Assembly: GCA_045649025.1 (NCBI GenBank)
Contig: JAZRPB010000040.1
Coordinates: 1-17,331 of the forward strand
Source: Ornithomonoglobus_A sp045649025
GTDB taxonomy: Bacteria; Bacillota; Clostridia; UBA1381
DNA length: 17,331 nucleotides
Direction of reading: 5' to 3'
In this document: piece by piece, positions 1 to 7,857 of the stretch
How positions within the stretch are numbered: position 1 is the stretch's first letter
Layout: each line of letters opens with the position of its first letter
Translations under genes and position numbers: made by a program
The notes under the pieces: generated by a model
Database searches by the model: none
The model's input: the letters and a program-made list of their open reading frames with translations, nothing else
What the model was told of the DNA's origin: nothing

Positions 1-750
1 GTACCGATTGTTACCAAGGAGGAGGATAATTTGCGCCTTTTACCTGAGCAGTTAAAAGAGAAGATAACAGATAAAACAAAGCTCTTGATATTACCGTTTC
101 CGAATAACCCAACGGGCGGAGTAATGTCAAGAGAGGACTTGGAAAATATTGCAAAGGTTTTAAAGGATACCAATATTCTGGTGCTTTCCGACGAAATATA
201 TGCAGAGCTAAGATATGGTGAGGAAAAGCACACACCGTTCTCGGCAATAGACGGTATGAAGGAGAGGACTGTTGTTGTAAACGGATTTTCGAAGGCATTT
301 GCTATGACGGGCTGGCGACTTGGTTATGCAATGGGACCTGAAAAAATAATAAAGCTTATGACAAAGGTACACCAATACGGAATAATGTCATCACCCACAA
401 CAAGTCAGTATGCGGCAATTGAAGCATTAAGAAGCTGTGATGATGATGTTGAAAAAATGGTTAATGAATATAACAGCCGCCGTAGATTCATAGTTGACGG
501 GTTCAGGAATATGGGTCTGTCGTGCTTTGAACCACTGGGTGCATTTTACGTGTTCCCGTGCATAAAGTCTACGGGAATGACATCTCAGGAGTTTTGCGAA
601 ACACTGTTAAAAGAAGAACGGGTAGCAGTAGTACCCGGTACAGCTTTTGGAGATTGCGGCGAGGGCTTTATAAGAGTTTCGTATGCGTATTCAATAGAGA
701 AAATAAAAGAAGCACTTGTTAAGATAGAAAGATTTGTAAAAAGACATTAA
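1..750 (+). CDS. PLP-dependent class I aminotransferase, 5'-truncated by the window edge
   Basis: The reading frame is open from base 1 (Val-Pro-Ile-Val-Thr-Lys-Glu-Glu-Asp), so the TTG at 31 is internal and about 140-150 N-terminal residues lie outside the window. Visible fold-type I landmarks in order are the NNPTGG loop (about 97-117), SDEIY with the Asp that pairs with the PLP pyridine nitrogen, SKAFAMTGWRLGY containing the Schiff-base Lys, and the C-terminal GEGFIRVSYA whose Arg binds the substrate carboxylate. These place it in the aspartate/aromatic aminotransferase branch (AspC/PatA-like), a cytosolic amino-donor to 2-oxo-acid transaminase. The exact substrate cannot be read from the sequence. 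The C-terminus (FVKRH) is normal for the family. A 108-base gap separates it from the ABC genes, with no obvious terminator, so co-transcription is possible. Confidence 0.93.
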   Translation, partial: VPIVTKEEDNLRLLPEQLKEKITDKTKLLILPFPNNPTGGVMSREDLENIAKVLKDTNILVLSDEIYAELRYGEEKHTPFSAIDGMKERTVVVNGFSKAFAMTGWRLGYAMGPEKIIKLMTKVHQYGIMSSPTTSQYAAIEALRSCDDDVEKMVNEYNSRRRFIVDGFRNMGLSCFEPLGAFYVFPCIKSTGMTSQEFCETLLKEERVAVVPGTAFGDCGEGFIRVSYAYSIEKIKEALVKIERFVKRH

Positions 751-858
751 ACACAGATGCGACAAGGTACAGAGTATTTTCATGGGATAATAATATGAAT
801 TCCACAACAGGATATTTTGTAGAGGATGAAATTTAACGGTTAAAGGAATGAATATAAT

Positions 859-2577
859 TTGAAGCAATATTGGAAATATATAAAACCATATCTTCCGTAT
901 TTTATATTTGGTCCGCTTCTAATGCTAACAGAGGTTGGCGGAGAAATTGTATTACCCAAGATTATGTCTATGATGATTAATATAGGTGTGGAAACGGGTG
1001 ACGGAGCATATATAGTATCAAGAGCAATTATGATGGCGGCATCAATATGCGTTATGATAATAGGCGGAGTTGGCGGACACTTTCTTTCGATAAGAGCTGC
1101 AATATATTTTAGTGCACTTTTAAGAAAGGACTTATTCAAATCAGTTCAGAAATTCTCGTTTAGAAACATAGACGAGTTCTCAACAGGCTCACTTGTTACA
1201 AGACTTACAAACGACGTAACTCAAATAGAGCAGACGGTGAGAATGAGCCTTATAATGCTTATGCGTTCTCCCGGACTTCTTGTTGGCGGAATTATAATGG
1301 CACTTTCAATTAATAGTGCTCTTGCAAAAATTCTTCTGATTGTTATACCATTTTTGGCAACAGCAATTTTCTTTCTTATGAAAAAAGCATTTCCAAGATT
1401 TGGTGTAATGCAAAAGAAAATAGACAGCTTAAATTCAGCCACACAGGAAAATATAACAAATGTGCGTGTTGTAAAATCGTTTGTTCGCGAAAAATTTGAA
1501 ATAGAAAAGTTTAATAAAGCAAATGAAAACCTCACAAATGCAACGCTAAAGGCAATGCGTGTTATAATCTTTAATATGCCTGTTATGACACTTGCCATGA
1601 ATATAACCACGCTTGCAATTGTGTGGCGTGGCGGCAACTTTGTTATTGGCGGCACAATGGGTGTTGGTGATTTAAGTGCGTTCACCACATACATAGTTCA
1701 GATTTTAATGTCGCTTATGATGCTTTCAATGATTATTATTCAAGGCTCAAGGGCGGCAGCGTCATCAGCAAGAATAAAAGAGGTACTAAATGCAGAGGTT
1801 GACCTCACAGACGATAATGCAAAATACCCGCAAAAGATAGTTGAAAACGGTGAAATTGAATTTAAAAATGTCAGCTTTAAATACTATGCCGACAGAGAGG
1901 GTTATATATTAAAGGATATAAGCTTTAAGGTTATGCCGTCTCAAACGGTGGGAATAGTTGGCACAACAGGCAGCGGTAAATCCACCCTTGTTCAGCTTAT
2001 ACCGCGTCTTTACGATGTGCTTGACGGTGAAGTGCTTGTTGACGGTATTAACGTGAAGGATTACAATATAAAAAATCTGCGTGACGGTGTTGGTATGGTG
2101 CTGCAAAATAATGTTTTATTTTCAGGCTCAATAAAAGATAATCTTAAATGGGGCAACGAAAATGCAACCGATGAAGAAATCGAAGAATTTGCAGCCTACG
2201 CACAGGCAGATAAATTTATAGACAACTTCACAGACGGCTATGAAATGGAGCTTGGTCAGGGCGGAGTTAACGTTTCGGGCGGACAAAAGCAAAGACTTTG
2301 TATTGCAAGAGCATTGCTAAAAAGACCGAAAATATTAATTCTTGACGATAGCACAAGTGCAGTTGATACTGCAACGGAGGCAAGAATACAAGAAGCCTTT
2401 AAAACAACCCTAAAGGCTACAACTAAGCTTATAATTGCACAAAGAATATCCTCGGTTATTGGTGCGGATAAAATTTTAGTTCTCGAAAACGGCGAGATGG
2501 CCGGTGAGGGAACACACGAAGAGCTTTTATTAAATTGTGAAGCTTACAGGGAAATTTATTATTCGCAAAATAACTAA
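859..2577 (+). CDS. ABC exporter half-transporter with degenerate nucleotide site (TM287/BmrC-type)
   Basis: A 572-residue fused membrane/ATPase half-transporter of the multidrug/lipid exporter type. Residues 1 to about 300 form the six-helix transmembrane domain, with the coupling-region motif FSTGSLVTRLTNDV near 107-120. The ATPase domain covers about 330-572: Walker A GTTGSGKST (368-376), Q-loop VLQNN (414-418), signature VSGGQ (472-476), Walker B ILILDD (492-497). Asp497 replaces the catalytic Glu and Gln528 replaces the switch His (IIAQRIS), the pattern known from the TM287 subunit of heterodimeric TM287/288-type exporters. The next gene supplies the canonical half. The start is taken as TTG at 859, the first start in frame, with AAAGGA 11 bases upstream; no ATG near it is in frame. 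Substrate unknown. It likely forms an obligate heterodimer in the cytoplasmic membrane. Confidence 0.93.
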   Translation: MKQYWKYIKPYLPYFIFGPLLMLTEVGGEIVLPKIMSMMINIGVETGDGAYIVSRAIMMAASICVMIIGGVGGHFLSIRAAIYFSALLRKDLFKSVQKFSFRNIDEFSTGSLVTRLTNDVTQIEQTVRMSLIMLMRSPGLLVGGIIMALSINSALAKILLIVIPFLATAIFFLMKKAFPRFGVMQKKIDSLNSATQENITNVRVVKSFVREKFEIEKFNKANENLTNATLKAMRVIIFNMPVMTLAMNITTLAIVWRGGNFVIGGTMGVGDLSAFTTYIVQILMSLMMLSMIIIQGSRAAASSARIKEVLNAEVDLTDDNAKYPQKIVENGEIEFKNVSFKYYADREGYILKDISFKVMPSQTVGIVGTTGSGKSTLVQLIPRLYDVLDGEVLVDGINVKDYNIKNLRDGVGMVLQNNVLFSGSIKDNLKWGNENATDEEIEEFAAYAQADKFIDNFTDGYEMELGQGGVNVSGGQKQRLCIARALLKRPKILILDDSTSAVDTATEARIQEAFKTTLKATTKLIIAQRISSVIGADKILVLENGEMAGEGTHEELLLNCEAYREIYYSQNN

Positions 2578-2593
2578 AAGGAGGATTAAACAT

Positions 2594-4399
2594 ATGGCAG
2601 GACCAATGGGACCGGGCGGACCCGGAAGACGTATTAATATGGATACGTCGAAGCCCAAGAATACAAAGGAAACAATTAAAAGACTTTTTTCATACTTAAG
2701 TAAAGATAAATTTAAGATTGCTGCGGCATTTGTATGTGTTGTTGTGGCGGCACTCACAAACCTTGCAGGCTCATATATTTTAAGACCCATTATTAACGGA
2801 CTTATGGAAAAAATCTCCGTGGGGGAGCGTGTGGCAAATCTTATACAAGGCTTGCTGTTTATGGCGTTTATATATGCGGTGGGTGTTGTTGCAAACTATT
2901 TGCAACAAAGAATTATGCTTGATGTTTCACAATCAGCAATAAAAAAATTAAGAGCCGATTTATTTGAAAAAATGCAAAAGCTGCCTGTGAAGTTTTTTGA
3001 TACAAACACCACAGGACAGGTAATGAGCCGATACACAAACGATGTGGATACAATAGGCAATATGCTGTCCACAACAATTGTGCAGATTTTTTCGGGAATA
3101 ATAAGTCTTACAGGAACACTGTGCCTTATGCTGTACACAAACGTGTGGTTAACTCTTGTTACAATTGTGATGGTGCCAATAATGGCAAAAACAGGTACCA
3201 CAATTGCGTCACGTTCAAGAAAGTACTTCAGGTCGCAGCAGGAGGCACTTGGCGAAGTAAACGGATATATCGAAGAAACTGTTACAGGTCAGAAGGTTGT
3301 AAAGGTATTTTGTCACGAGGAAAAGGCAGTCACGGAGTTTGGAGAGCTAAATGAAAAGCTTAAAGAGCAACAGGTAAAGGCTCAATTTGCAGGTGGTATG
3401 ATGGGGCCGTGTATGAATGCATTAGGACAAGTCAACTACACACTTACCGCTTGCGTTGGTGCACTTTTATGTGTATATTCGGGATTTGATGTTGGCGGTG
3501 TTGCAGTTTTTGTTAACTTTTCAAGACAGTTTTCACGTCCTATAAACGAATTATCACAACAGCTTACGATTATTATGTCGGCACTTGCGGGTGCAGAGCG
3601 TGTGTTTGGCGTAATGAACATGGAGGGTGAAAAGGAAGGCGAAAAAGAGATATACCTTGAAAATGTTAAGGGTGATGTTTTAATAGAGAACGTAACCTTT
3701 GGTTATGAAAAAGATAAAACAATACTCAAAAACATAAATATCTTTGCCCATCCTGGACAAAAAATAGCACTTGTTGGTTCAACGGGTGCAGGAAAAACCA
3801 CCATAACAAATCTTATAACAAGATTTTATGATATAAATTCAGGTAAAATAACGGTAGACGGAATAGATATAAACGATATTTCAAGAAAATGCTTAAGAGA
3901 AAACATAGCCGTTGTTTTACAAGACACACATCTGTTTACAGGTACAGTTATGGAGAATATCCGTTATGGCAGACTTAATGCAACAGATGAAGAAGTAATA
4001 CAGGCGGCAAAAACATCATCGGCACATAGCTTTATAATGAATTTACCGCAAGGCTACGAAACCGTGCTTGAGGGTGACGGTGCAAATCTTTCGCAAGGTC
4101 AACGTCAGCTTTTAAACATTGCACGTGCGGCGTTGTCGAAGGCACCAATCCTTGTACTCGACGAAGCCACAAGCTCGGTGGATACAAAAACAGAAAAGAA
4201 AATAAATGAGGGTATGGACGCTCTTATGAAAGACCGTACCACATTTGTTATAGCACACAGACTTTCTACTGTACGTAATGCGAATGCTATTATGGTTATA
4301 GAGAAGGGCGAAATAATCGAGAGAGGAACTCACGATGAGCTTATAGAACAAAAGGGAAGATACTACGAGTTATACACAGGCTTAAAGGAGCTCGATTAA
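2594..4399 (+). CDS. ABC exporter half-transporter with canonical nucleotide site (TM288/BmrD-type)
   Basis: A 601-residue half-transporter pairing with the preceding gene. The start is the ATG at 2594, 16 bases after the upstream stop, preceded by AAAGGAGG. A frame extension to 2537 would overlap the upstream gene and lacks a ribosome site. The N-terminus is a Gly/Pro-rich tail (MAGPMGPGGPGRR), common in clostridial members of this family, followed by the membrane domain (about 40-335) with the NTTGQVMSRYTNDVDTI coupling motif. ATPase domain: Walker A GSTGAGKTT (395-403), Q-loop VLQDTHLF (441-448), signature LSQGQ (499-503), Walker B LVLDE with catalytic Glu524, switch His555. In TM287/288-type exporters the non-standard signature of this subunit faces the degenerate Walker motifs of the partner. 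Expected to be an ATP-driven exporter of drugs, peptides or lipids; cargo not deducible. Confidence 0.94.
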   Translation: MAGPMGPGGPGRRINMDTSKPKNTKETIKRLFSYLSKDKFKIAAAFVCVVVAALTNLAGSYILRPIINGLMEKISVGERVANLIQGLLFMAFIYAVGVVANYLQQRIMLDVSQSAIKKLRADLFEKMQKLPVKFFDTNTTGQVMSRYTNDVDTIGNMLSTTIVQIFSGIISLTGTLCLMLYTNVWLTLVTIVMVPIMAKTGTTIASRSRKYFRSQQEALGEVNGYIEETVTGQKVVKVFCHEEKAVTEFGELNEKLKEQQVKAQFAGGMMGPCMNALGQVNYTLTACVGALLCVYSGFDVGGVAVFVNFSRQFSRPINELSQQLTIIMSALAGAERVFGVMNMEGEKEGEKEIYLENVKGDVLIENVTFGYEKDKTILKNINIFAHPGQKIALVGSTGAGKTTITNLITRFYDINSGKITVDGIDINDISRKCLRENIAVVLQDTHLFTGTVMENIRYGRLNATDEEVIQAAKTSSAHSFIMNLPQGYETVLEGDGANLSQGQRQLLNIARAALSKAPILVLDEATSSVDTKTEKKINEGMDALMKDRTTFVIAHRLSTVRNANAIMVIEKGEIIERGTHDELIEQKGRYYELYTGLKELD

Positions 4400-4426
4400 A
4401 ATACAAATAAGGATGGGAGGATAAAA

Positions 4427-6574
4427 ATGGAAGTATATCAGGTAATATATACCTCTTGCGAAAACAGTCTTATTGAGCCGTCGCTCGGATTAACACAGAG
4501 ACCAGGGCATAAGATATATTCGTGTTCGGAGGGGTTGAGCCGAGAAAATCTTGATGAGATTATAAGGTTTTCTTCGTATAGACTGCCAAAAAATAACACA
4601 AAGGAGTATTCTGATGTTGCGGGTGACCCCAACGTCAGCAATGGATTTCCCAAGGTTTTCCGCACAATACGATTAAGCGACGGAAAAATAGCGGTAATTC
4701 AATCTGTATTTGCAGGGGTAGACTATCAGGGATATGAGGGTAATTTTTTTGCTCACGCATTTGTGTTTGATGAATATGACACTAACTTTATTCCCGAAAG
4801 ATTTTACGGAAGTGAATCGTTTAGGAAATATTTAACAACAGAGGAAGCTGAATGTGAAAAGGTTGAATTTTTACCAAAGCCCGAAATGCCTGTTGTGAGT
4901 GAGAACTTTGATGAGGACATATATGCCTTTGTGAATGAAAACAAAAAGAAGCTCTCATATCTTGTAAACAGTGCAATAAAGGTTTTAACGAGTGATGATT
5001 TAAATAATCTCTGCATTGTTACAAAGAGTGAGGAAGAAACCGCAAGATACTTAATAGCCCTAAAATATCTTCTGCCCAGAGATATAGCAGAAAATATGGG
5101 TATATCAACCTATAATGTATATCTTCCGTCCGACCGTCAAGAAAAGGTTGTTTTCCACGGTACAATACGAGGTGCAAACAACATAACCAGCGAAGCTATT
5201 GAATACAGAAAAAATTGTTTGTATATTGAAATGGATAAGCTTAATATTGATGATATTGATATTTCGCCATTGCTTGAAAAATGGAGTGTGGAGGAACTTC
5301 GCAAAAATTACGGCGAGTACAGAATAAAAACAACCGAGGGACTGCTAGATTGGGTTGGTACATATGAAAATGTAACAAAGGCAGGAATGGGGTCTAAACT
5401 ATTAAGACTTCGTCAAACTGCGGGTGAAACTGCATTTATAAAAAGAGCAAACGAGATTTATCCCGAAATTCAAAATGATGAATACAGCGAAGTGCGTTTT
5501 GAAATAACAAAGGTTATGTACGATAACATAGACTATTTCCAAAAGCACTTTGCATCACTTGTGCAAACATACATAAATCTTGCAGTAACAAAGCTGTGCG
5601 AGGGTGAAAGCTACGATTTGGGCGGAGTATTCTCATCGAAGCTCAACGAACGCAGTCAGGTTGTTGAATTGAAAAAGCAAATGAGTGCAATTATGGAGCT
5701 TGCAGGCGATGCAAACTCAAAAATGAGTGCAAAAAATAAATTTATTCTTCTTGGCTTTTTTGCACATATAAAGCACAAATTTGGCGATGAGAGTTGGAAG
5801 GACTTTTTTGCAGGCAATAGACGTCATCTTGAAATATTTGTTCAGATGGGTGCACAAACAGTTCTTACAGGCAATGGAATAAATCCATTTGAATCGCCGT
5901 CTAACTGGACGAAAGATGATATGTGCGAATTTGTTGCATTCCTTGAAGCCTCAACAGAGGATATGAGGCTTGCGAATATGTGCTTAAAATACATTTATTC
6001 AACAACTGACGTTGACTGGGCAATATATGGAATAACAAAAACAAAGCACATAAAAACAAAGGGTGCACAAAAAGCGGATATGGACAAAATCCACTCAATG
6101 CTAAAGCGTGTGGGTTATGAGCCGTATAACAACGGAAAATATACCGATTTATTAACCTATGTACACAACGATATGGAGCAGAGCGTGTCGCCACTTTTGA
6201 TAACAAGAACATTATATACATACCATCAGTGGTTAAAAACATATGGCGATCAGGTAAGAGCAAAGGAAAAAGCAATTGAATTAAGAGAGCTGTTGCTTGA
6301 AATGAAAAAGACACAAAATTCGTTGTATAATTATATGATACCAAAGCTTGCTCTTGAAATAATAGAGTCGAGAGGTCATTATCACGAAATAATAATAAAT
6401 ACAGAAACAATGTATACAGGCTTCTGGAATTGGTTTTTAATAGGCTACAACAAGTGTAAGCGTGACGATGAAAAAGCACTCACCTACACAAGAATATATA
6501 GGGCAAATCAGGCGAAAATGTCGAAGCTGCCTGTAAGAAAAAAATTAAGAGCCGCTTTTGGTACAGAAAATTAA
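4427..6574 (+). CDS. Large protein with GAP1-N2-like N-terminal domain (GTPase-associated protein 1 family)
   Basis: A 715-residue protein without signal peptide or membrane segments, so probably cytosolic. The N-terminus (MEVYQVIYTSCENSLIEPSLGLTQ, shown here in part as YQVIYTS) and the stretch at 100-113 (YQGYEGNFFAHAFV), followed by KYLLPRDIAENMGISTYNVYLP near 213-234, match my recollection of the GAP1-N2 domain. That domain was described in GTPase-associated bacterial conflict systems alongside TRAFAC-type GTPases. The remaining ~480 residues are helix-rich and charged, with no recognised catalytic motif. The ATG at 4427 sits 6 bases after GGGAGG. It follows the ABC pair by 27 bases and precedes a single-pass membrane protein by 21, so the four are probably one transcript. 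No GTPase gene is visible nearby. The domain call is from memory of motifs, not a profile search; function unknown. Confidence 0.7.
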   Translation: MEVYQVIYTSCENSLIEPSLGLTQRPGHKIYSCSEGLSRENLDEIIRFSSYRLPKNNTKEYSDVAGDPNVSNGFPKVFRTIRLSDGKIAVIQSVFAGVDYQGYEGNFFAHAFVFDEYDTNFIPERFYGSESFRKYLTTEEAECEKVEFLPKPEMPVVSENFDEDIYAFVNENKKKLSYLVNSAIKVLTSDDLNNLCIVTKSEEETARYLIALKYLLPRDIAENMGISTYNVYLPSDRQEKVVFHGTIRGANNITSEAIEYRKNCLYIEMDKLNIDDIDISPLLEKWSVEELRKNYGEYRIKTTEGLLDWVGTYENVTKAGMGSKLLRLRQTAGETAFIKRANEIYPEIQNDEYSEVRFEITKVMYDNIDYFQKHFASLVQTYINLAVTKLCEGESYDLGGVFSSKLNERSQVVELKKQMSAIMELAGDANSKMSAKNKFILLGFFAHIKHKFGDESWKDFFAGNRRHLEIFVQMGAQTVLTGNGINPFESPSNWTKDDMCEFVAFLEASTEDMRLANMCLKYIYSTTDVDWAIYGITKTKHIKTKGAQKADMDKIHSMLKRVGYEPYNNGKYTDLLTYVHNDMEQSVSPLLITRTLYTYHQWLKTYGDQVRAKEKAIELRELLLEMKKTQNSLYNYMIPKLALEIIESRGHYHEIIINTETMYTGFWNWFLIGYNKCKRDDEKALTYTRIYRANQAKMSKLPVRKKLRAAFGTEN

Positions 6575-6595
6575 ACATAGAAAGGAAAAATTAAA

Positions 6596-7423
6596 ATGAA
6601 GATATCAAAGAAAAGAATAATAACGTTTATGGGTGCACTTGTTATAAGTGTATCATCAATAACAGGAGCATTATGTGTAAATGCTCAATCAACCACACCT
6701 GTAACAGGTAACGGCACAGTAACAATCCAACAGCCCGAGCAAAGCACCCAAACTCCAGCAGATACAACACAGGAAACACAGGAAGTTGAAGAGATTGCAG
6801 TTCCTACTCCTGTTGCAGTTGTTCAGCAAGAAACTGGTGTTGTAGAACAAACACAGGCTCAAAAGGCAACAGATAAAAAATATGCCTCAAAGGGCTTTGT
6901 AATTCTTTGGTTCTTCCTTGGTGTTCTTGTTAATGTAATTTTAAGCTTTATGATAGCAAACAGATTTTATAAAATGTCGAAGCGTGAAAACCACATTAAT
7001 TCGGAAATAAGAGCGTTAAGACGTGATTTGGAGGAGAAGTTTGTAAACAGCGTGGGAGGTTTTTCTGAAATGGAAACCGACGTCACAAACACAAACGATA
7101 ATTACAGTGCAGATGGCTCAATAGATTTGGCAGAGCCCAAACAAGAGGAATACTCCAAGGAAAGCGACGATGTATTTAAGCAGTGGGAAAATAAAATGGC
7201 AAGACGCTCTGCAAGAAACATAAAGCAAGAAACAAATCAGGAGAATGTTGCAGATAATGAAGAAACTGCAATAGACGAAACAGTACGCTTTAGCACAAGA
7301 AAATATAGTCCAACAAGAGAAAATCTTGTGAGTGAGGAAATTCCTGAAGAAGAAACAAAAGCAGATATAATAAAGAACAAGGCAAAGGGAATTATAAACA
7401 ACATCTTTCCATTCAAGGATTAA
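6596..7423 (+). CDS. Single-pass membrane protein with signal peptide and acidic cytoplasmic tail (hypothetical)
   Basis: A 275-residue protein I do not recognise. Residues 1-31 look like a signal peptide (KKRII positive start, hydrophobic core, VNAQS cleavage-like site). Residues 32-97 form a low-complexity Thr/Gln/Glu/Pro-rich segment expected outside the cell, and about 100-122 (FVILWFFLGVLVNVILSFMI) form one membrane helix. This is followed by a basic stop-transfer patch (YKMSKR) and a short possible coiled coil (EIRALRRDLEEKF). The last ~120 residues are acidic, probably disordered and intracellular. The topology would put the GAP1-like upstream product and this tail in the same compartment, so it may be a membrane anchor or receptor for that protein; this is inference from context. 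AAAGGA lies 10 bases before the ATG. It is the last gene of the putative four-gene operon. Confidence 0.72.
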   Translation: MKISKKRIITFMGALVISVSSITGALCVNAQSTTPVTGNGTVTIQQPEQSTQTPADTTQETQEVEEIAVPTPVAVVQQETGVVEQTQAQKATDKKYASKGFVILWFFLGVLVNVILSFMIANRFYKMSKRENHINSEIRALRRDLEEKFVNSVGGFSEMETDVTNTNDNYSADGSIDLAEPKQEEYSKESDDVFKQWENKMARRSARNIKQETNQENVADNEETAIDETVRFSTRKYSPTRENLVSEEIPEEETKADIIKNKAKGIINNIFPFKD

Positions 7424-7430
7424 TCAAATA

Positions 7431-7684
7431 GGGGATGTTAAAAAAGTGCAGACCGCAAAAAGTCAGGGAATTAATAATATAAATTGATTTCTTAATTATG
7501 AAAAACGTAATAAAACAACCAAAATCCATTATTTCTAATTTTTCTTATTTTTTAAGACTTTTTGCTACAAACAAACCTCACCGCTCGCTGTATCACATAC
7601 AGCTTCGGGTAACCTAAAAAACAAAGCAAAAGCTTTGTTTTTTTAGTTCGGTTTGTTTGTTCTGCATCTTTTTTTCCTATCCCC
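7431..7684. repeat. Nested inverted-repeat element predicted to fold as a three-way junction (structured RNA or MITE-like)
   Basis: The outer arms at 7431-7452 and 7661-7684 are complementary: GGGGAT with ATCCCC, then a 3-base internal loop, then AAAAAAG with CTTTTTTT, and GCAGA with TCTGC. Directly inside are two perfect stems. One is GCAAAAAGTC (7455-7464) with GACTTTTTGC (7556-7565), enclosing 91 AT-rich bases. The other is ACAAACAAACC (7567-7577) with GGTTTGTTTGT (7650-7660). The stems abut with 0 to 2 unpaired bases, giving a neat three-way junction. The second stem encloses two further hairpins: GCTGTA/TACAGC at 7587-7602 and an A/T-rich one at 7614-7646. Alternatives are a non-coding RNA, an elaborate 3' UTR, or a MITE with ~22-bp terminal inverted repeats. 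No clear target duplication is seen. Confidence 0.6.
7614..7646 (+). terminator. Probable intrinsic terminator of the ABC/GAP1-like operon
   Basis: The hairpin CTAAAAAACAAAGC (7614-7627), loop AAAA, GCTTTGTTTTTTTAG (7632-7646) has a core stem AAACAAAGC/GCTTTGTTT followed directly by T residues. It lies 190 bases after the last gene of the upstream operon and before the minD promoter, so it is well placed to separate the two transcripts. The stem is GC-poor, and it is also part of the larger folded element, so the terminator role is an inference. Confidence 0.5.
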
Positions 7685-7707
7685 TTTTTATTTTAAGGAG
7701 AGAAAAT

Positions 7708-7752
7708 ATGCAAAAAATGAATATTTTTCATATATATTTAAATAAGAAATGA
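7708..7752 (+). CDS. Possible 14-codon micro-ORF with strong Shine-Dalgarno
   Basis: An ATG at 7708 follows AAGGAGAG (7695-7702) at ideal spacing and reads MQKMNIFHIYLNKK before TGA. The ribosome site is as good as any real gene's in the window. The peptide has no known family, ends before the minD promoter, and might be a remnant left by rearrangement next to the inverted-repeat element, or a leader or small protein. Coding status is unproven. Confidence 0.25.
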   Translation: MQKMNIFHIYLNKK

Positions 7753-7782
7753 AAAAAATATAAAGAATTTTTGTTAAAATTG

Positions 7783-7811
7783 TAGACAAATAAAAAGAAT
7801 TGTGCTATAAT
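7783..7811 (+). promoter_or_regulatory. Sigma-A-type promoter for minD-mgsA
   Basis: TAGACA (7783-7788), a 17-base spacer and TATAAT (7806-7811), with the TG of an extended -10 (TGC before TATAAT). Transcription would begin near 7818, about 40 bases before the minD ATG. The ribosome site AAAGGGAG is at 7842-7849. Confidence 0.75.
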
Positions 7812-7857
7812 ATGGTAGGTGTATGATTTTATATTCATTATAAAGGGAGCAAATTGA

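Larger units (their letters stand above)
7424..7857. other. 434-base gene-free region with nested inverted repeats, micro-ORF and promoter
   Basis: There is no ORF of normal size. The stretch holds, in order, a nested inverted-repeat element (7431-7684), a terminator-like hairpin inside it, a 14-codon ORF with a strong ribosome site (7708-7752), and the promoter and leader of minD (7783-7857). Base composition is more AT-rich than the flanking genes. Confidence 0.85.

Noticed and set aside
1221..1694. 157-codon open frame on the - strand
   Set aside because: Antisense to the membrane domain of the first ABC gene; the Ile/Thr/Ala-rich translation is a mirror of that gene's codons.
2537..2593. 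Longer start for the second ABC subunit
   Set aside because: It overlaps the upstream gene, whereas ATG 2594 has AAAGGAGG at good spacing and yields the usual Gly/Pro-rich N-terminus.
5901..6479. 192-codon open frame on the - strand
   Set aside because: It lies wholly antisense inside the 715-residue GAP1-like gene, has no ribosome site and a composition typical of a shadow frame.
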